Positions 1 through 7,474 of a stretch of 40,134 nucleotides of DNA are shown piece by piece. Position 1 is the first letter of the stretch; the number at the start of each line of letters is the position of its first letter. The DNA comes from Chloroflexota bacterium (GTDB taxonomy: Bacteria; Chloroflexota; Limnocylindria; Limnocylindrales; CSP1-4), in contig JAFMJV010000022.1 of assembly GCA_017853275.1 (NCBI GenBank), forward strand, positions 1 to 40,134. The letters run 5' to 3'. A program made the translations under genes and the position numbers. The notes below the pieces were generated by a model. It saw only the letters and a list, made by a program, of their open reading frames with translations, had not been told where the DNA came from and did not search any database.

Positions 1-150
1 ACGGGCTCGGCGACGGAGAGGGGCTCGGCGACGGGCTCGGCGACGGAGAGGGGCTGGGCGACGGAGAGGGGCTCGCGCTGGGTGACGGGCTCGCGCTGGG
101 TGACGGGCTCGCGCTGGGTGACGGGCTCGCGCCGGGTGACGGCGAGGGGC
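1..150. repeat. Short tandem DNA repeats encoding the Pro/Ser linker
   Basis: The first 75 bases are built from 12-18 bp units such as ggggctcggcgacgg. From about 70 to 140 an 18-bp unit (gggctcgcgctgggtgac) is repeated three times exactly and once with a change. Read on the minus strand they encode Ser-Pro and Ser-Ala-Pro repeats of the linker. Such tracts change length by slippage, so copy number may vary between strains. Confidence 0.8.
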
Positions 151-1591
151 CGGACCCCGCCTCGTAGCGGGCGATGTAGTCCGCGTCGTTGACCAGGGCG
201 GCATCGGTGAAGGCCCCGCCGACGTAGATGTCCGCCCCGGAGATCACCACGGCGTTCACCGTTCCGTTCAGCGCCCCGCCACCCGAACCGTCCGAGCCGA
301 GGGCGGACCAGGCGGATCCGTCCCACTTCGCGACGTAGTCCGCCTCGGCGATCCCGGCGGCATCCGAGAAGATCCCGCCGACATAGACCTCCGCGGAGGA
401 GACCGCGATGGCGTTCACCGCGGCGTTCAGCGCCCCGCCACCCGAACCGTCCGAGCCGAGGGCGGACCAGGCGGATCCGTCCCACTTCGCGATCTTGTCC
501 GCCTCGGCGATCCCGGCGGCATCCGTGAAGCCGCCGCCGGCATAGAGGTCCGTCCCGTAGGTCGTGATGGCGTAGACGGGGGTGTTCAGCGCCCCGACCC
601 CCGATCCGTTGTCACCAAGGGCGGACCAGGCGGTGCCGTTCCACTTCGCGATGTAGTCCGCCTCGGCGATCCCGGCGGCGTTCGTGAAGAGCCCCCCGGC
701 GTAGATGTCCGAGCCGGAGACCGCGAGCGCGCTGACGAGCCCACTCAGCGCCCCGACCCCCGAGCCGTTGGAGCCGAGGGCGGACCAGGCGGAGCCGTTC
801 CACTTCGCGATGTAGTCCGCCTCGGCGATCCCGGCGGCGTTCGTGAAGAGCCCGCCGACATAGACGTCCGTGCCGGAGATCACGACCTTGTTGGCGTTAC
901 CTGCGATCGCCCCATTCGTATTCGCAAGGTTGGACCCGAGGGCGGACCAGGCGGAGCCGTTCCACTTCGCGATCTTGTCCGCCTGCGCGATCCCGGCCAC
1001 GTTATTGAAGTTCCCGGCGACGTAGATGTCCGTGCCGGAGATGGCGATCCCATTGCCGGCTGCGCTCAGCGCCCCATTGCCCGCGCCGTTGGATCCGAGG
1101 GCGGACCAGACGATGCCGTTCCACTTCGCGATGTAGTCCGCCTCGGGGATCCCGCCCGCGTTCGTGAAGCTCCCGGCCACGTAGAGATCCGAGCCGGAGA
1201 TCGCGATGGCCTTGACGTCGAGGTTCACCGGCGCGCCGCCCCCGTCGGCATTGACGCCGAGGGCGAACCAGTCACCGACCGCAGCCGGGCCGATGCCCTC
1301 ACCCCCCGCGGCCGTCCCTCCCGCGGCTCGCGTGAAGCGGGGGGCCGCCCCGGCCTCGATCCCACCCGCGAGCGACCACCCGGCGGGATCGACCGTACCG
1401 GAGAACCCGGTGTCCGTGCGCAGGGTGCCATCCGGTGCGATCAGCTCGGCGAGCGGACGGGCGGCCCGAGCCGCCGGGCCGTTGCCGGTCGTCCGGGTCA
1501 GGGATGGGGCCGTCACCGCAAGGGTCGGCACCGCCGCGACGAGGACGGCGAGGCCGGCAGCGAGGAGTCGCCGGCCCGCGCTCGTCATCAT
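1..1591 (-). CDS. Secreted seven-unit YVGG repeat (beta-propeller-like) protein with Pro/Ser-rich tail, partial
   Basis: Function unknown, probably extracellular. The frame is open from an ATG at 1589-1591 (second ATG at 1586-1588) to the window edge, so the C-terminus is missing. The N-terminus reads MMTSAGRRLLAAGLAVLVAA, a clear Sec signal peptide. After about 100 residues come seven near-identical units of about 53 residues (159 bp). Each contains a YVGG-x-FTNAAGIAEAD segment followed by YIAKWNGSAWSALG. One unit is 9 bp longer; the last ends ADYIARYEAG. From about position 160 down to 1 the protein becomes a Pro/Ser/Ala-rich spacer (PSPSAS repeats) typical of wall-spanning or surface linkers. 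Seven Trp-rich units suggest a seven-bladed propeller, but that is inference. No close upstream Shine-Dalgarno was recognised. What follows the spacer (anchor or second domain) is outside the window. Confidence 0.85.
   Translation of the reverse strand, partial: MMTSAGRRLLAAGLAVLVAAVPTLAVTAPSLTRTTGNGPAARAARPLAELIAPDGTLRTDTGFSGTVDPAGWSLAGGIEAGAAPRFTRAAGGTAAGGEGIGPAAVGDWFALGVNADGGGAPVNLDVKAIAISGSDLYVAGSFTNAGGIPEADYIAKWNGIVWSALGSNGAGNGALSAAGNGIAISGTDIYVAGNFNNVAGIAQADKIAKWNGSAWSALGSNLANTNGAIAGNANKVVISGTDVYVGGLFTNAAGIAEADYIAKWNGSAWSALGSNGSGVGALSGLVSALAVSGSDIYAGGLFTNAAGIAEADYIAKWNGTAWSALGDNGSGVGALNTPVYAITTYGTDLYAGGGFTDAAGIAEADKIAKWDGSAWSALGSDGSGGGALNAAVNAIAVSSAEVYVGGIFSDAAGIAEADYVAKWDGSAWSALGSDGSGGGALNGTVNAVVISGADIYVGGAFTDAALVNDADYIARYEAGSGPSPSPGASPSPSASPSPSASPSPSASPSPSPSPSPSPSPSPSPSPSPSP
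160..1260 (-). repeat. 159-bp protein-coding tandem repeats (seven units)
   Basis: The segment ttccacttcgcgatgtagtc, or a close variant, recurs near 321, 480, 639, 798, 960 and 1119, about 159 bp apart (one interval is 168 bp). Neighbouring units are almost identical over long stretches at DNA level, including silent positions. This points to recent duplication or gene conversion. They encode the repeat units of the gene at 1-1591. Confidence 0.8.
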
Positions 1592-1963
1592 CCCCGCCCG
1601 CGGCGGCGGTGCGGTCTCCGCTTCCTCACGTCGTCGCGTCAGCCCCGGTCGGGCGATCGGGTCCACGGACATCATCGGCTCCCGGGGCATCGCCATCGGA
1701 CGGCACCAGCCGGAGTCCCGCCCGGCTCGCTGCGGTACGGAAGGTTGCCGCACCGAACGTCAGCATAGAGGATGTCCACACGGTATCTGCCCGATCCCAC
1801 GCCCTCGATGCCGGGGAACGCGCGGATACGGAGCGAATGCCCCACATCCCGCCATCCCCGGCGTTCCGTGCGATCGATCCGGATGGGGTCGTGATGGACG
1901 CGGACCTCGGTCCTGATCCGAGGGTCGTCCTGTCGAACCTGCCCGATCCGCGGTTTCGGGGGC
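1592..1963. other. Intergenic stretch without a recognisable gene
   Basis: Several overlapping open frames exist on both strands here but none shows a family motif. Third-position composition in all frames is less GC-biased than in true genes of this window, especially between about 1740 and 1900. A minus-strand promoter for the repeat protein should lie here (a TATGCT-like box reads on the minus strand near 1764-1769), but it is not convincing. To the right it merges into the ATPase-like remnant. Confidence 0.5.
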
Positions 1964-2224
1964 CGCGTGGGGATCACCGTCGACCGGCCCCTTCCCGATC
2001 GCGTCATCACCGTAGTGATGGATGATGGCCGCGGCTGGGAGGGCGAGCGCAGCCGGGGGCGAGGGAGCGGGATCCTGGGCGAGCTGACCCTCGCGTGGAG
2101 CCACGAGCGCCTGGCGCGCGGGACCCGCCTCTCGGCGACGATCCCCCTCGCGCCGGCCGGTCGACCCCGGCCGCCTACTCCTCCCCGATGTCCTCGTTCC
2201 AGACGTCCGGGTAGCGGCGGATGA
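1964..2224 (+). pseudogene. Remnant of a histidine-kinase ATPase (HATPase_c-like) domain
   Basis: From a GTG at 1967 the frame shows VITVVMDDGRGW (G1-box-like DxGxG, residues 13-24), then GRGSGIL (G2-like, residues 31-37), and ends its homologous part with GTRLSATIPL (residues 52-61). This is the usual order at the C-terminus of NarX/LiaS-type sensor kinases. Codon third positions are GC-rich here, as in real genes. The N-box, dimerisation helices and sensor part are absent: the frame closes at a TGA at 1892-1894, and nothing upstream continues the domain. The stop at 2222-2224 lies inside the convergent deaminase gene. A decayed kinase end is my reading; a chance match in GC-rich DNA is possible. 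Confidence 0.35.
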
Positions 2225-2621
2225 ACTCGTCCATCAGCGCCTTGCACTCCGGATCATCCAGGACGATCACCTCCACGCCGCGCTCCCGGAGGAGCGCCTC
2301 GTTGCCGAGGAAGGTCCGGTTCTCGCCGATGACGACGCGCGGGATCTTGTAGAGGAGGATCGCGCCCGTGCACATGTCGCACGGCGAGAGCGTCGTGTAC
2401 ATCGTGGCCCGCGCGTAGACGGACGCGTGCTGCCGGCCCGCGTTCTCCAGCGCATCCGTCTCCCCGTGCCGGATGACGGAGCCCTGCTGGACGCGCCGGT
2501 TGTGGCCCGCGGCCAGGAGCGTGCCATCCACGGCGATCGCGGCGCCCACCGGGACGCCGCCCTCCGCGAGGCTCTTCGCCCCCTGCTCGATCGCGATCTT
2601 CAGGAAGTCGCGGTCGTCCAT
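2175..2621 (-). CDS. Cytosine deaminase, yeast Fcy1-like zinc enzyme
   Basis: Predicted to deaminate cytosine to uracil, feeding pyrimidine salvage in the cytoplasm. The 148-residue protein has the zinc/catalytic motifs of the CMP/dCMP deaminase fold: HGE (residues 52-54, proton-shuttling Glu54) and PCDMC (Cys81, Cys84). The surrounding sequence YTTLSPCDMCTGAI and the ending NEDIGE closely resemble yeast Fcy1 rather than TadA or the E. coli CodA amidohydrolase. The start is placed at ATG 2621 because GGAGGTGG lies just upstream of it; an ATG five codons earlier (2636) lacks such a site. It is the last gene of the nucleoside ABC operon, 31 bp after the permease gene, which supports a role on imported nucleobases. 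A guanine or other nucleobase deaminase is the alternative. Confidence 0.85.
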   Translation of the reverse strand: MDDRDFLKIAIEQGAKSLAEGGVPVGAAIAVDGTLLAAGHNRRVQQGSVIRHGETDALENAGRQHASVYARATMYTTLSPCDMCTGAILLYKIPRVVIGENRTFLGNEALLRERGVEVIVLDDPECKALMDEFIRRYPDVWNEDIGEE

Positions 2622-2632
2622 CGGTTCCACCT
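2622..2632 (-). promoter_or_regulatory. Strong Shine-Dalgarno deciding the deaminase start
   Basis: Read on the minus strand, GGAGGTGG is followed by AACCG and then ATG at 2621. This spacing is near ideal, so it favours the shorter deaminase over the ATG at 2636, which lies at the edge of this site. Confidence 0.6.
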
Positions 2633-2652
2633 CCATCGGGCCGGGCGTGCGC

Positions 2653-3576
2653 TCACGACCGGCGATACGGCTTGAGATAGGCGCCCGGGTAGGGGGCGTT
2701 GCGGCCGCTCAGGGCGAGCGCCGCGATCACGGCGAGATAGGGGAGCGCGAGCATCAGCTCGCGCGGGATGCCGTCGAAGCCGGGCATGATCTGGAGCCGC
2801 AGCCCGAGCGAGTAGACGAAGGCGAAGATCAGCGCGCCGAGCACGCCGCGCCAGATCCCCCAGCGCCCGAAGATGACGAGCGCGAGGCAGACCCAGCCCC
2901 GCCCCGCGATGATGTCCAGGGTGAAGGCGCCGAGGACCGCGAGGGTGAGGAAGGCGCCACCGACCGCCATCAGCGCGCCGCCGATCATCAGCGCGGCATA
3001 GCGCGTGCGAGCCACGGAGATCCCCGCCGCGTCCGCCGCCTCCGGGTTCTCCCCCACGGCCCGCAGCGAGAGCCCGAAGGGCGTCCGCCCGATCAGCCAC
3101 CAGGTGGCCGGCGCCACGAGGAGGAAGGCGGCGTAGGTGAGCCCGTACTGCTGGAAGACGAGCCCGATGTCGCCGAGCCCCGCAAGCGGGTTCCACTGCG
3201 GGAAGGGCTGGATCTTCTGCAGCTCCGAGCCGCTGAGGAGGAGCCGGTTGCCGAGCTCCGAGAGCCCGATCAGCCCGATCGTGAGCCCGAGCCCCGAGAC
3301 GTGCTGGTTCGCACCGAGCGTCACCGTCAGGAAGCCCATGACGGCGCCCGCGAGGAGCCCCGCGACGATCGCGGCGAGGAGGCCGATGAGCGGGTCGCCG
3401 ACCCACCAGGCCACGGCGAAGCCGGTGAAGGCGCCCACGTACATCGTCCCCTCGATGCCGAGGTTGAGGACGCCCGAGCGCTCCGTCACCGTCTCGCCCG
3501 CCGTCCCGTAGACGAGCGGCGTGGCGTTCCGGAAGGTGGCGCTCGCGAGGTCGCCGAGGAAGCTTCCGTCGATCAT
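2653..3576 (-). CDS. Nucleoside ABC transporter permease (NupQ/YufQ-like)
   Basis: One of two membrane subunits of a BmpA-type nucleoside importer (BPD_transp_2 family). The 307-residue protein is almost entirely hydrophobic, with about eight to nine membrane spans. It carries the family features TERSGVLNLGIEGTMY near residue 30 and LRAVGENPEAADAAGI around residue 185, the cytoplasmic coupling loop that contacts the ATPase. The ATG overlaps the stop of the preceding permease gene by 4 bp (ATGA, 3573-3576), so the two are translationally coupled. Length and motifs match YufQ/NupQ of Bacillus. The substrate is probably purine or pyrimidine nucleosides, inferred from the family and the adjacent cytosine deaminase. 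Confidence 0.88.
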   Translation of the reverse strand: MIDGSFLGDLASATFRNATPLVYGTAGETVTERSGVLNLGIEGTMYVGAFTGFAVAWWVGDPLIGLLAAIVAGLLAGAVMGFLTVTLGANQHVSGLGLTIGLIGLSELGNRLLLSGSELQKIQPFPQWNPLAGLGDIGLVFQQYGLTYAAFLLVAPATWWLIGRTPFGLSLRAVGENPEAADAAGISVARTRYAALMIGGALMAVGGAFLTLAVLGAFTLDIIAGRGWVCLALVIFGRWGIWRGVLGALIFAFVYSLGLRLQIMPGFDGIPRELMLALPYLAVIAALALSGRNAPYPGAYLKPYRRS

Positions 3577-4724
3577 GCGGGTGCATTCTCCAGGTGCCGC
3601 TCGTCCTCCGCCGGTGGCTCGGCCTCGTCCGCCGGGCGATCCGAGCGCGAGATCCGCCAGCGGCGGATCGCGAGGAGCCCCACGACGCAGAGAAGGATCA
3701 CCCCCTGGACGACCGCCCCGATCTGGGAGGGGATATCCAGCGCGCTCTCCGCCTTGTTCGTCCCCACGCGCAGGTCGCCGAGGAAGAGCGCGGAGAGGAG
3801 GACGCCGGGCATCGAGAGCCCGCCGAGCATCGCGACCACGATCCCCGTGTAGCCGTATCCGGCCGAGATGCCGGAGGTGAGCCGGAACTGGATCCCGGCC
3901 ACCTCGCTCACCCCCGCGATCCCGGCGATCGCGCCGGAGGCGAGGGCGACGCCGAGCAGGGTCCGTTCCACGCGGATCCCCGCGAAGCGCGCCGCGTGCG
4001 GGGCGAGCCCGACCGCGCGGATCCGGAGCCCGATCCCGGTCCGCGAGAGGACCCACCAGGCGATGACGAGGAGGACGAGCGCGAGGAGGAAGCCGAGGTG
4101 GAGGCGCGACTTGTCCATCAGCTGCGGCAGATGGCCCGCCTCCACGATCGGGGGCGATTCGGTGATCCCGCCGGGATCGCGCCAGGGGCCCTGGACGAGC
4201 GCCTTCACGAAGAGGAGCGCGACCGGGTTGAGGAGGAGCGTGGTCACGACCTCGTCGATCCCCAGCCGCGTCCGGAGGAGGGCCGGCACGAGCGCCCAGG
4301 CCGCCCCCGCGAGCGCACCCGCGAGGATCATCAGGGGGACCACGACGATCGGCGGCCAGTCCGCGGGGATCGAGATCCCCACCCCCGTCGCGGCGATCGC
4401 GCCGAGGAGGAGCTGTCCCTCCGCGCCGATATTCCAGTAGCCGCCCCGGAAGGCGACCGCGACCGCGATCCCGGTGAGGATCAGCGGGGTCGCCGCCACG
4501 AGGACCTCGAGGAGCCGGAACTGGCTCGAGAGGGGGACGAGGAAGAAGTTCGCATAGGCATCGATCGGCGACGCGCCCGCGATGATGATGACCGGCGAGG
4601 TGAGGATGAGCGCGACGAGGATCGCGAGGAGGCCGAGGCCGAGGGTGCTGCCGGAGGCGGCGATCGTGGACCGGAGCGCGCTGCCCCGGGATCCGACCTT
4701 CGGGAGCGGAGCCGGCGTGCTCAT
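3573..4724 (-). CDS. Nucleoside ABC transporter permease (NupP/YufP-like)
   Basis: Second membrane subunit of the nucleoside importer, 383 residues. It has a first span near residues 28-50 (LGLGLLAILVALILTSPVII), then the conserved AFRGGYWNIGAEGQLLLG around residue 93. The coupling loop IRAVGLAPHAARFAGI lies around residue 240. About eight to ten spans are visible, and the last 30 residues form a charged cytoplasmic tail rich in Asp/Glu/Arg. The ATG overlaps the stop of the ATPase gene (ATGA, 4721-4724). The larger size compared with the partner permease is usual for the YufP member of such pairs. Confidence 0.88.
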   Translation of the reverse strand: MSTPAPLPKVGSRGSALRSTIAASGSTLGLGLLAILVALILTSPVIIIAGASPIDAYANFFLVPLSSQFRLLEVLVAATPLILTGIAVAVAFRGGYWNIGAEGQLLLGAIAATGVGISIPADWPPIVVVPLMILAGALAGAAWALVPALLRTRLGIDEVVTTLLLNPVALLFVKALVQGPWRDPGGITESPPIVEAGHLPQLMDKSRLHLGFLLALVLLVIAWWVLSRTGIGLRIRAVGLAPHAARFAGIRVERTLLGVALASGAIAGIAGVSEVAGIQFRLTSGISAGYGYTGIVVAMLGGLSMPGVLLSALFLGDLRVGTNKAESALDIPSQIGAVVQGVILLCVVGLLAIRRWRISRSDRPADEAEPPAEDERHLENAPA

Positions 4725-6250
4725 GCCGCCACCTCCCGGCCCGCCATGAGGAGGCCGAGCCGCTCCGGGTCCGCCTTCTCGGAGGGCATCTCGCCCACCA
4801 CACGACCTTCGTAGAGGACGACGACGCGGTCGCTCAGGGTGAGGAGCTCGTCCAGGTCCTCCGAGACGAGAAGGATCGCGGCACCCGCGGCGCGCCGGGC
4901 GAGGATCTCGCCCCGCACGTATTCCGAGGCGCCCACGTCCAGGCCGCGGGTGGGCTGGGCGATGACGATCGCGCGCGGCTCGCGCGCGAGGACGCGGGCG
5001 AGCAGGACCTTCTGGATATTCCCGCCGGAGAGCGTGCCGACCCGGTCCTCGGGGCGCGCCTTGATCCGGAAACGGGCGATCAGCTCCACGGCGTTCCGCC
5101 GGATCGCCGCGTGGTCCAGGCCACCGGGGCCGGTGAAGTCCGCGATCCGCTCCATGACCAGGTTCAGCTCCACGGGGAGATCGAGGACGAGGCTGGCGTG
5201 ACGGTCCTCGGGGATCCGCCCGAGGCCTGCCGCCATGACCGCGGCAGGGGAGGCGCCCGCGATCGGCGTCCCGCCGACCGTCGCGCTCCCGGCCGTAGGG
5301 CGGCGCATCCCGGTGAGGACCTCCACGAGCTCCGTCTGCCCGTTCCCGGAGACGCCGGCGATGCCCACGATCTCGCCCGCACGGACGGCGATCGAGACAT
5401 CGCGCACCGCGGGGAGACCGTGCGCGCCAGCCGCGGAGAGCCCCGTCACCTGGAGGACCGCGGGCTCGTCCGCCGCGTGCGCGATCGGGTCGGGACGGGA
5501 GACGCCGAAGGTGGGCCGCCCCACCATCATCCGCGCCAGCTCCTTCTCGTCCGTGTCGCCGGGTGCCGTCCCCACGAGGACGCCGCGGCGCAGGACGCTG
5601 ACGCGGTGGGAGATCGCCCGGACCTCGCCGAGCTTGTGGCTGATGAAGACGATCGCGAGGCCGTCCGCGATGAGCCGCCGGAGGGTCGCGAAGAGCGCGT
5701 CCACCTCCTGGGGGACGAGGACGGCCGTGGGCTCGTCCAGGATCAGGACGCGGCAGTCCCGTGCGAGCGCCTTGAGGATCTCCACGCGCTGCTGCTCGCC
5801 CACGGAGAGGTCGCCCACCCGCGCATCCGGGTCCACGGCGATCCCGTAGCGCTCCGAGGCCTCCCGCGCATGGCGCCGGGCCGCCTCCAGGTCCAGGCGC
5901 GCGCCCCGGGCGCGGCCGAGCGCGAGGTTCTCCGCCACGGTCATCGGGCGGACGAGGGAGAAGTGCTGGGTGACCATCCCGATCCCCGCGGCGATCGCGT
6001 CCTTCGGGGAGCGGATCGTCACCGGACGGCCATCCACCTCCACAGCCCCCGCGTCCGCGGAGGTGAGCCCGTAGAGGATGCGCATCAGGGTCGTCTTGCC
6101 GGCGCCGTTCTCGCCAAGCAGCGCATGGACCTCGCCGCGTCCGACGTCGAGATCGACGCCATCGTTCGCGACGAGGTCCCCGAAGCGCTTCGTGATCCCG
6201 GTCAGGCGGACGGCCGGCAGGCCGTCCGCCCCGGGGGTCGCCGATCCCAC
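4721..6250 (-). CDS. Nucleoside ABC transporter ATPase, two ABC domains (NupO/YufO-like)
   Basis: Energises nucleoside import together with the two permeases. The 509-residue protein has two ABC domains in tandem. The first has Walker A GENGAGKT (residues 46-53), signature LSVGEQQRVEI and Walker B RVLILDEPTAVL. The second has the loosened Walker A GVSGNGQTEL, signature LSGGNIQKVLL and Walker B AIVIAQPTRGLDV, where Gln replaces the catalytic Glu. That asymmetry is normal in sugar/nucleoside ATPases of the RbsA type. The start is taken as GTG at 6248-6250, 34 bp after the binding-protein stop; the frame stays open further upstream, but only inside the binding-protein gene, and no ATG suits. Confidence 0.88.
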   Translation of the reverse strand: MGSATPGADGLPAVRLTGITKRFGDLVANDGVDLDVGRGEVHALLGENGAGKTTLMRILYGLTSADAGAVEVDGRPVTIRSPKDAIAAGIGMVTQHFSLVRPMTVAENLALGRARGARLDLEAARRHAREASERYGIAVDPDARVGDLSVGEQQRVEILKALARDCRVLILDEPTAVLVPQEVDALFATLRRLIADGLAIVFISHKLGEVRAISHRVSVLRRGVLVGTAPGDTDEKELARMMVGRPTFGVSRPDPIAHAADEPAVLQVTGLSAAGAHGLPAVRDVSIAVRAGEIVGIAGVSGNGQTELVEVLTGMRRPTAGSATVGGTPIAGASPAAVMAAGLGRIPEDRHASLVLDLPVELNLVMERIADFTGPGGLDHAAIRRNAVELIARFRIKARPEDRVGTLSGGNIQKVLLARVLAREPRAIVIAQPTRGLDVGASEYVRGEILARRAAGAAILLVSEDLDELLTLSDRVVVLYEGRVVGEMPSEKADPERLGLLMAGREVAA

Positions 6251-6284
6251 CTGGATCGACAGGGTCGGGTCCGAGTCCGCCGGC

Positions 6285-7292
6285 TTACTCGCCGACCATC
6301 TCCGAGCCGGAGGGGGTCGCCTCGTTGATCGAGACGCGGAGGAGGCCGGAGCGGATCTGCGCCTCGGCATCCATCGCCTCGGCGGCGAGGTCCTCCGGCA
6401 CGAGCTCCGTGTTGATCGGAGCGAGCGCCGCGCCACCCTTGGCCATCATCGAGAAGTCCTTGAGATCCTGCGAGGTGTACGAGCCCGCGAGGACCTGGTC
6501 GATGACGTACTCCACGGTGGGGGTCATGTTCCAGGTGACGCTCGTGAGGACGCTACCGGGGGCGATGGACGACTGGTCGGACATGTTCCCGATCGCGAGA
6601 ACGCCCTTCTCGGCCGCGGCCTCGATGACGCCTGCGCGCTCCGCGTAGAGGACGTCCGCGCCGGCACCGATCTGGGCGAGCGCCGCCTCCTTGGCGGTGG
6701 CCGGGTCGAACCAGCTGTTGATGAAGGTGACCTTCACCTCCACCTCGGGGTTCTTCGCCTGGGCGCCCGCGATGAAGGCGTTCGTGATCCGGTTGACCTC
6801 CGGGACGGGGTAGCCCGCCACGACGCCGATGATGTTCGACTCGGTCATGCCGCCCGCGATCCAGCCCGCGATGAAGGCCGGCTCATGGATCCAGTTGTCG
6901 AAGACGGAGAAGTTCGGCTCCGCGGGGCCACCGCCCGAGCCGAAGACGAAGGGGATCTCCGGGTAGTCCGCGGCGACGCGGCGGACCGCCTCCTCGTTGC
7001 CGAAGGAGTCGCCGAAGATGATCGCCGGGGACTCCGACTCCGCGATCTCGCGGAGGGCGAGCTCCATCCCGCCGTCATAGCCGATCCCGTCCTGCCAGGT
7101 GTGGACGATCCGGCCCGCGGCGGCCTCGGCCTCCAGCGCGGCATGGATGACGCCGTCCCACGGCTCCTCGATCACGGAGGAGTAGGCGGCGTTGACCTTC
7201 AGCGGCTCCTGCGCGAACGCGCCGGGCGCGGCCGCGGCGGCGAGCACGAGGGCGGTCCCCCCGGCGATGAGGAGATGGCGACGTGTGGACAT
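6285..7292 (-). CDS. BMP-family nucleoside-binding protein
   Basis: Extracytoplasmic receptor of the importer (BmpA/Med family). It has 335 residues with a signal peptide at residues 1-27 (hydrophobic core LLIAGGTALVLAAAAAPG, likely cleavage after AFA). There is no lipobox cysteine, unlike most Gram-positive BmpA lipoproteins, so it is probably soluble or held by other means. Family features include FGDSFGNEEAV, VAGYPVPEVNRITNAFIAGA and FINSWFDPATAKEAA. The start ATG at 7290-7292 has a good upstream GGAGGG. It is the first gene of the operon, and the promoter should lie in the 182-bp divergent gap to 7475. Confidence 0.9.
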   Translation of the reverse strand: MSTRRHLLIAGGTALVLAAAAAPGAFAQEPLKVNAAYSSVIEEPWDGVIHAALEAEAAAGRIVHTWQDGIGYDGGMELALREIAESESPAIIFGDSFGNEEAVRRVAADYPEIPFVFGSGGGPAEPNFSVFDNWIHEPAFIAGWIAGGMTESNIIGVVAGYPVPEVNRITNAFIAGAQAKNPEVEVKVTFINSWFDPATAKEAALAQIGAGADVLYAERAGVIEAAAEKGVLAIGNMSDQSSIAPGSVLTSVTWNMTPTVEYVIDQVLAGSYTSQDLKDFSMMAKGGAALAPINTELVPEDLAAEAMDAEAQIRSGLLRVSINEATPSGSEMVGE

Positions 7293-7462
7293 CCGGACTC
7301 TTCCCTCCGCGACCGGGCAGGCACGGATCGTCCGACCCGGCTCCTCCCGCTCGTGGCATCGTCGGGCGCGACCCCGCCGGTGTCAAGTCGCGACGGGTGG
7401 CGGTCGGGGGGCGATCCGGTGACGACGCGGGAGGGGGTGCCGGACGTCCTTGCCGCGACCGC
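7293..7462. promoter_or_regulatory. Divergent promoter region of the nucleoside operon and PP-loop gene
   Basis: This gap separates two divergent genes. Minus-strand GGAGGG about 10 nt before 7292 is the ribosome site of the binding-protein gene. A minus-strand GACGAT (complement of 7336-7341) is a possible -10 for that operon, low confidence. No clear purine-riboswitch fold was recognised by eye. Confidence 0.35.
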
Positions 7463-7468
7463 TATCGT
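7463..7468 (+). promoter_or_regulatory. -10 box TATCGT, leaderless promoter of PP-loop gene
   Basis: TATCGT lies 6 nt before the ATG at 7475, so transcription should begin at or next to the start codon. The same arrangement recurs at about ten other genes in this window. No clear -35 box is visible. Confidence 0.5.
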
Positions 7469-7474
7469 GGCCCC

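Noticed and set aside
1-1260. Regular repeats as a CRISPR array
   Set aside because: The units are 159 bp, translate without stops into a conserved 53-residue motif, and have no variable spacers.
2637-2652. Frameshift between permease and deaminase
   Set aside because: Both genes are complete, with their own stop, ribosome site and start; the gap is a normal intercistronic spacer.
2653-4803. Continuous 716-codon minus-strand frame as a fused double permease
   Set aside because: Only the part from 3576 onward is permease; the earlier part is an off-frame shadow of the other permease and reads as Arg/Pro-rich noise.
4721-6250. Second ABC domain of the nucleoside ATPase as damaged
   Set aside because: Gln in place of the catalytic Glu and a loose Walker A are the normal state of the second domain in RbsA/YufO-type proteins.
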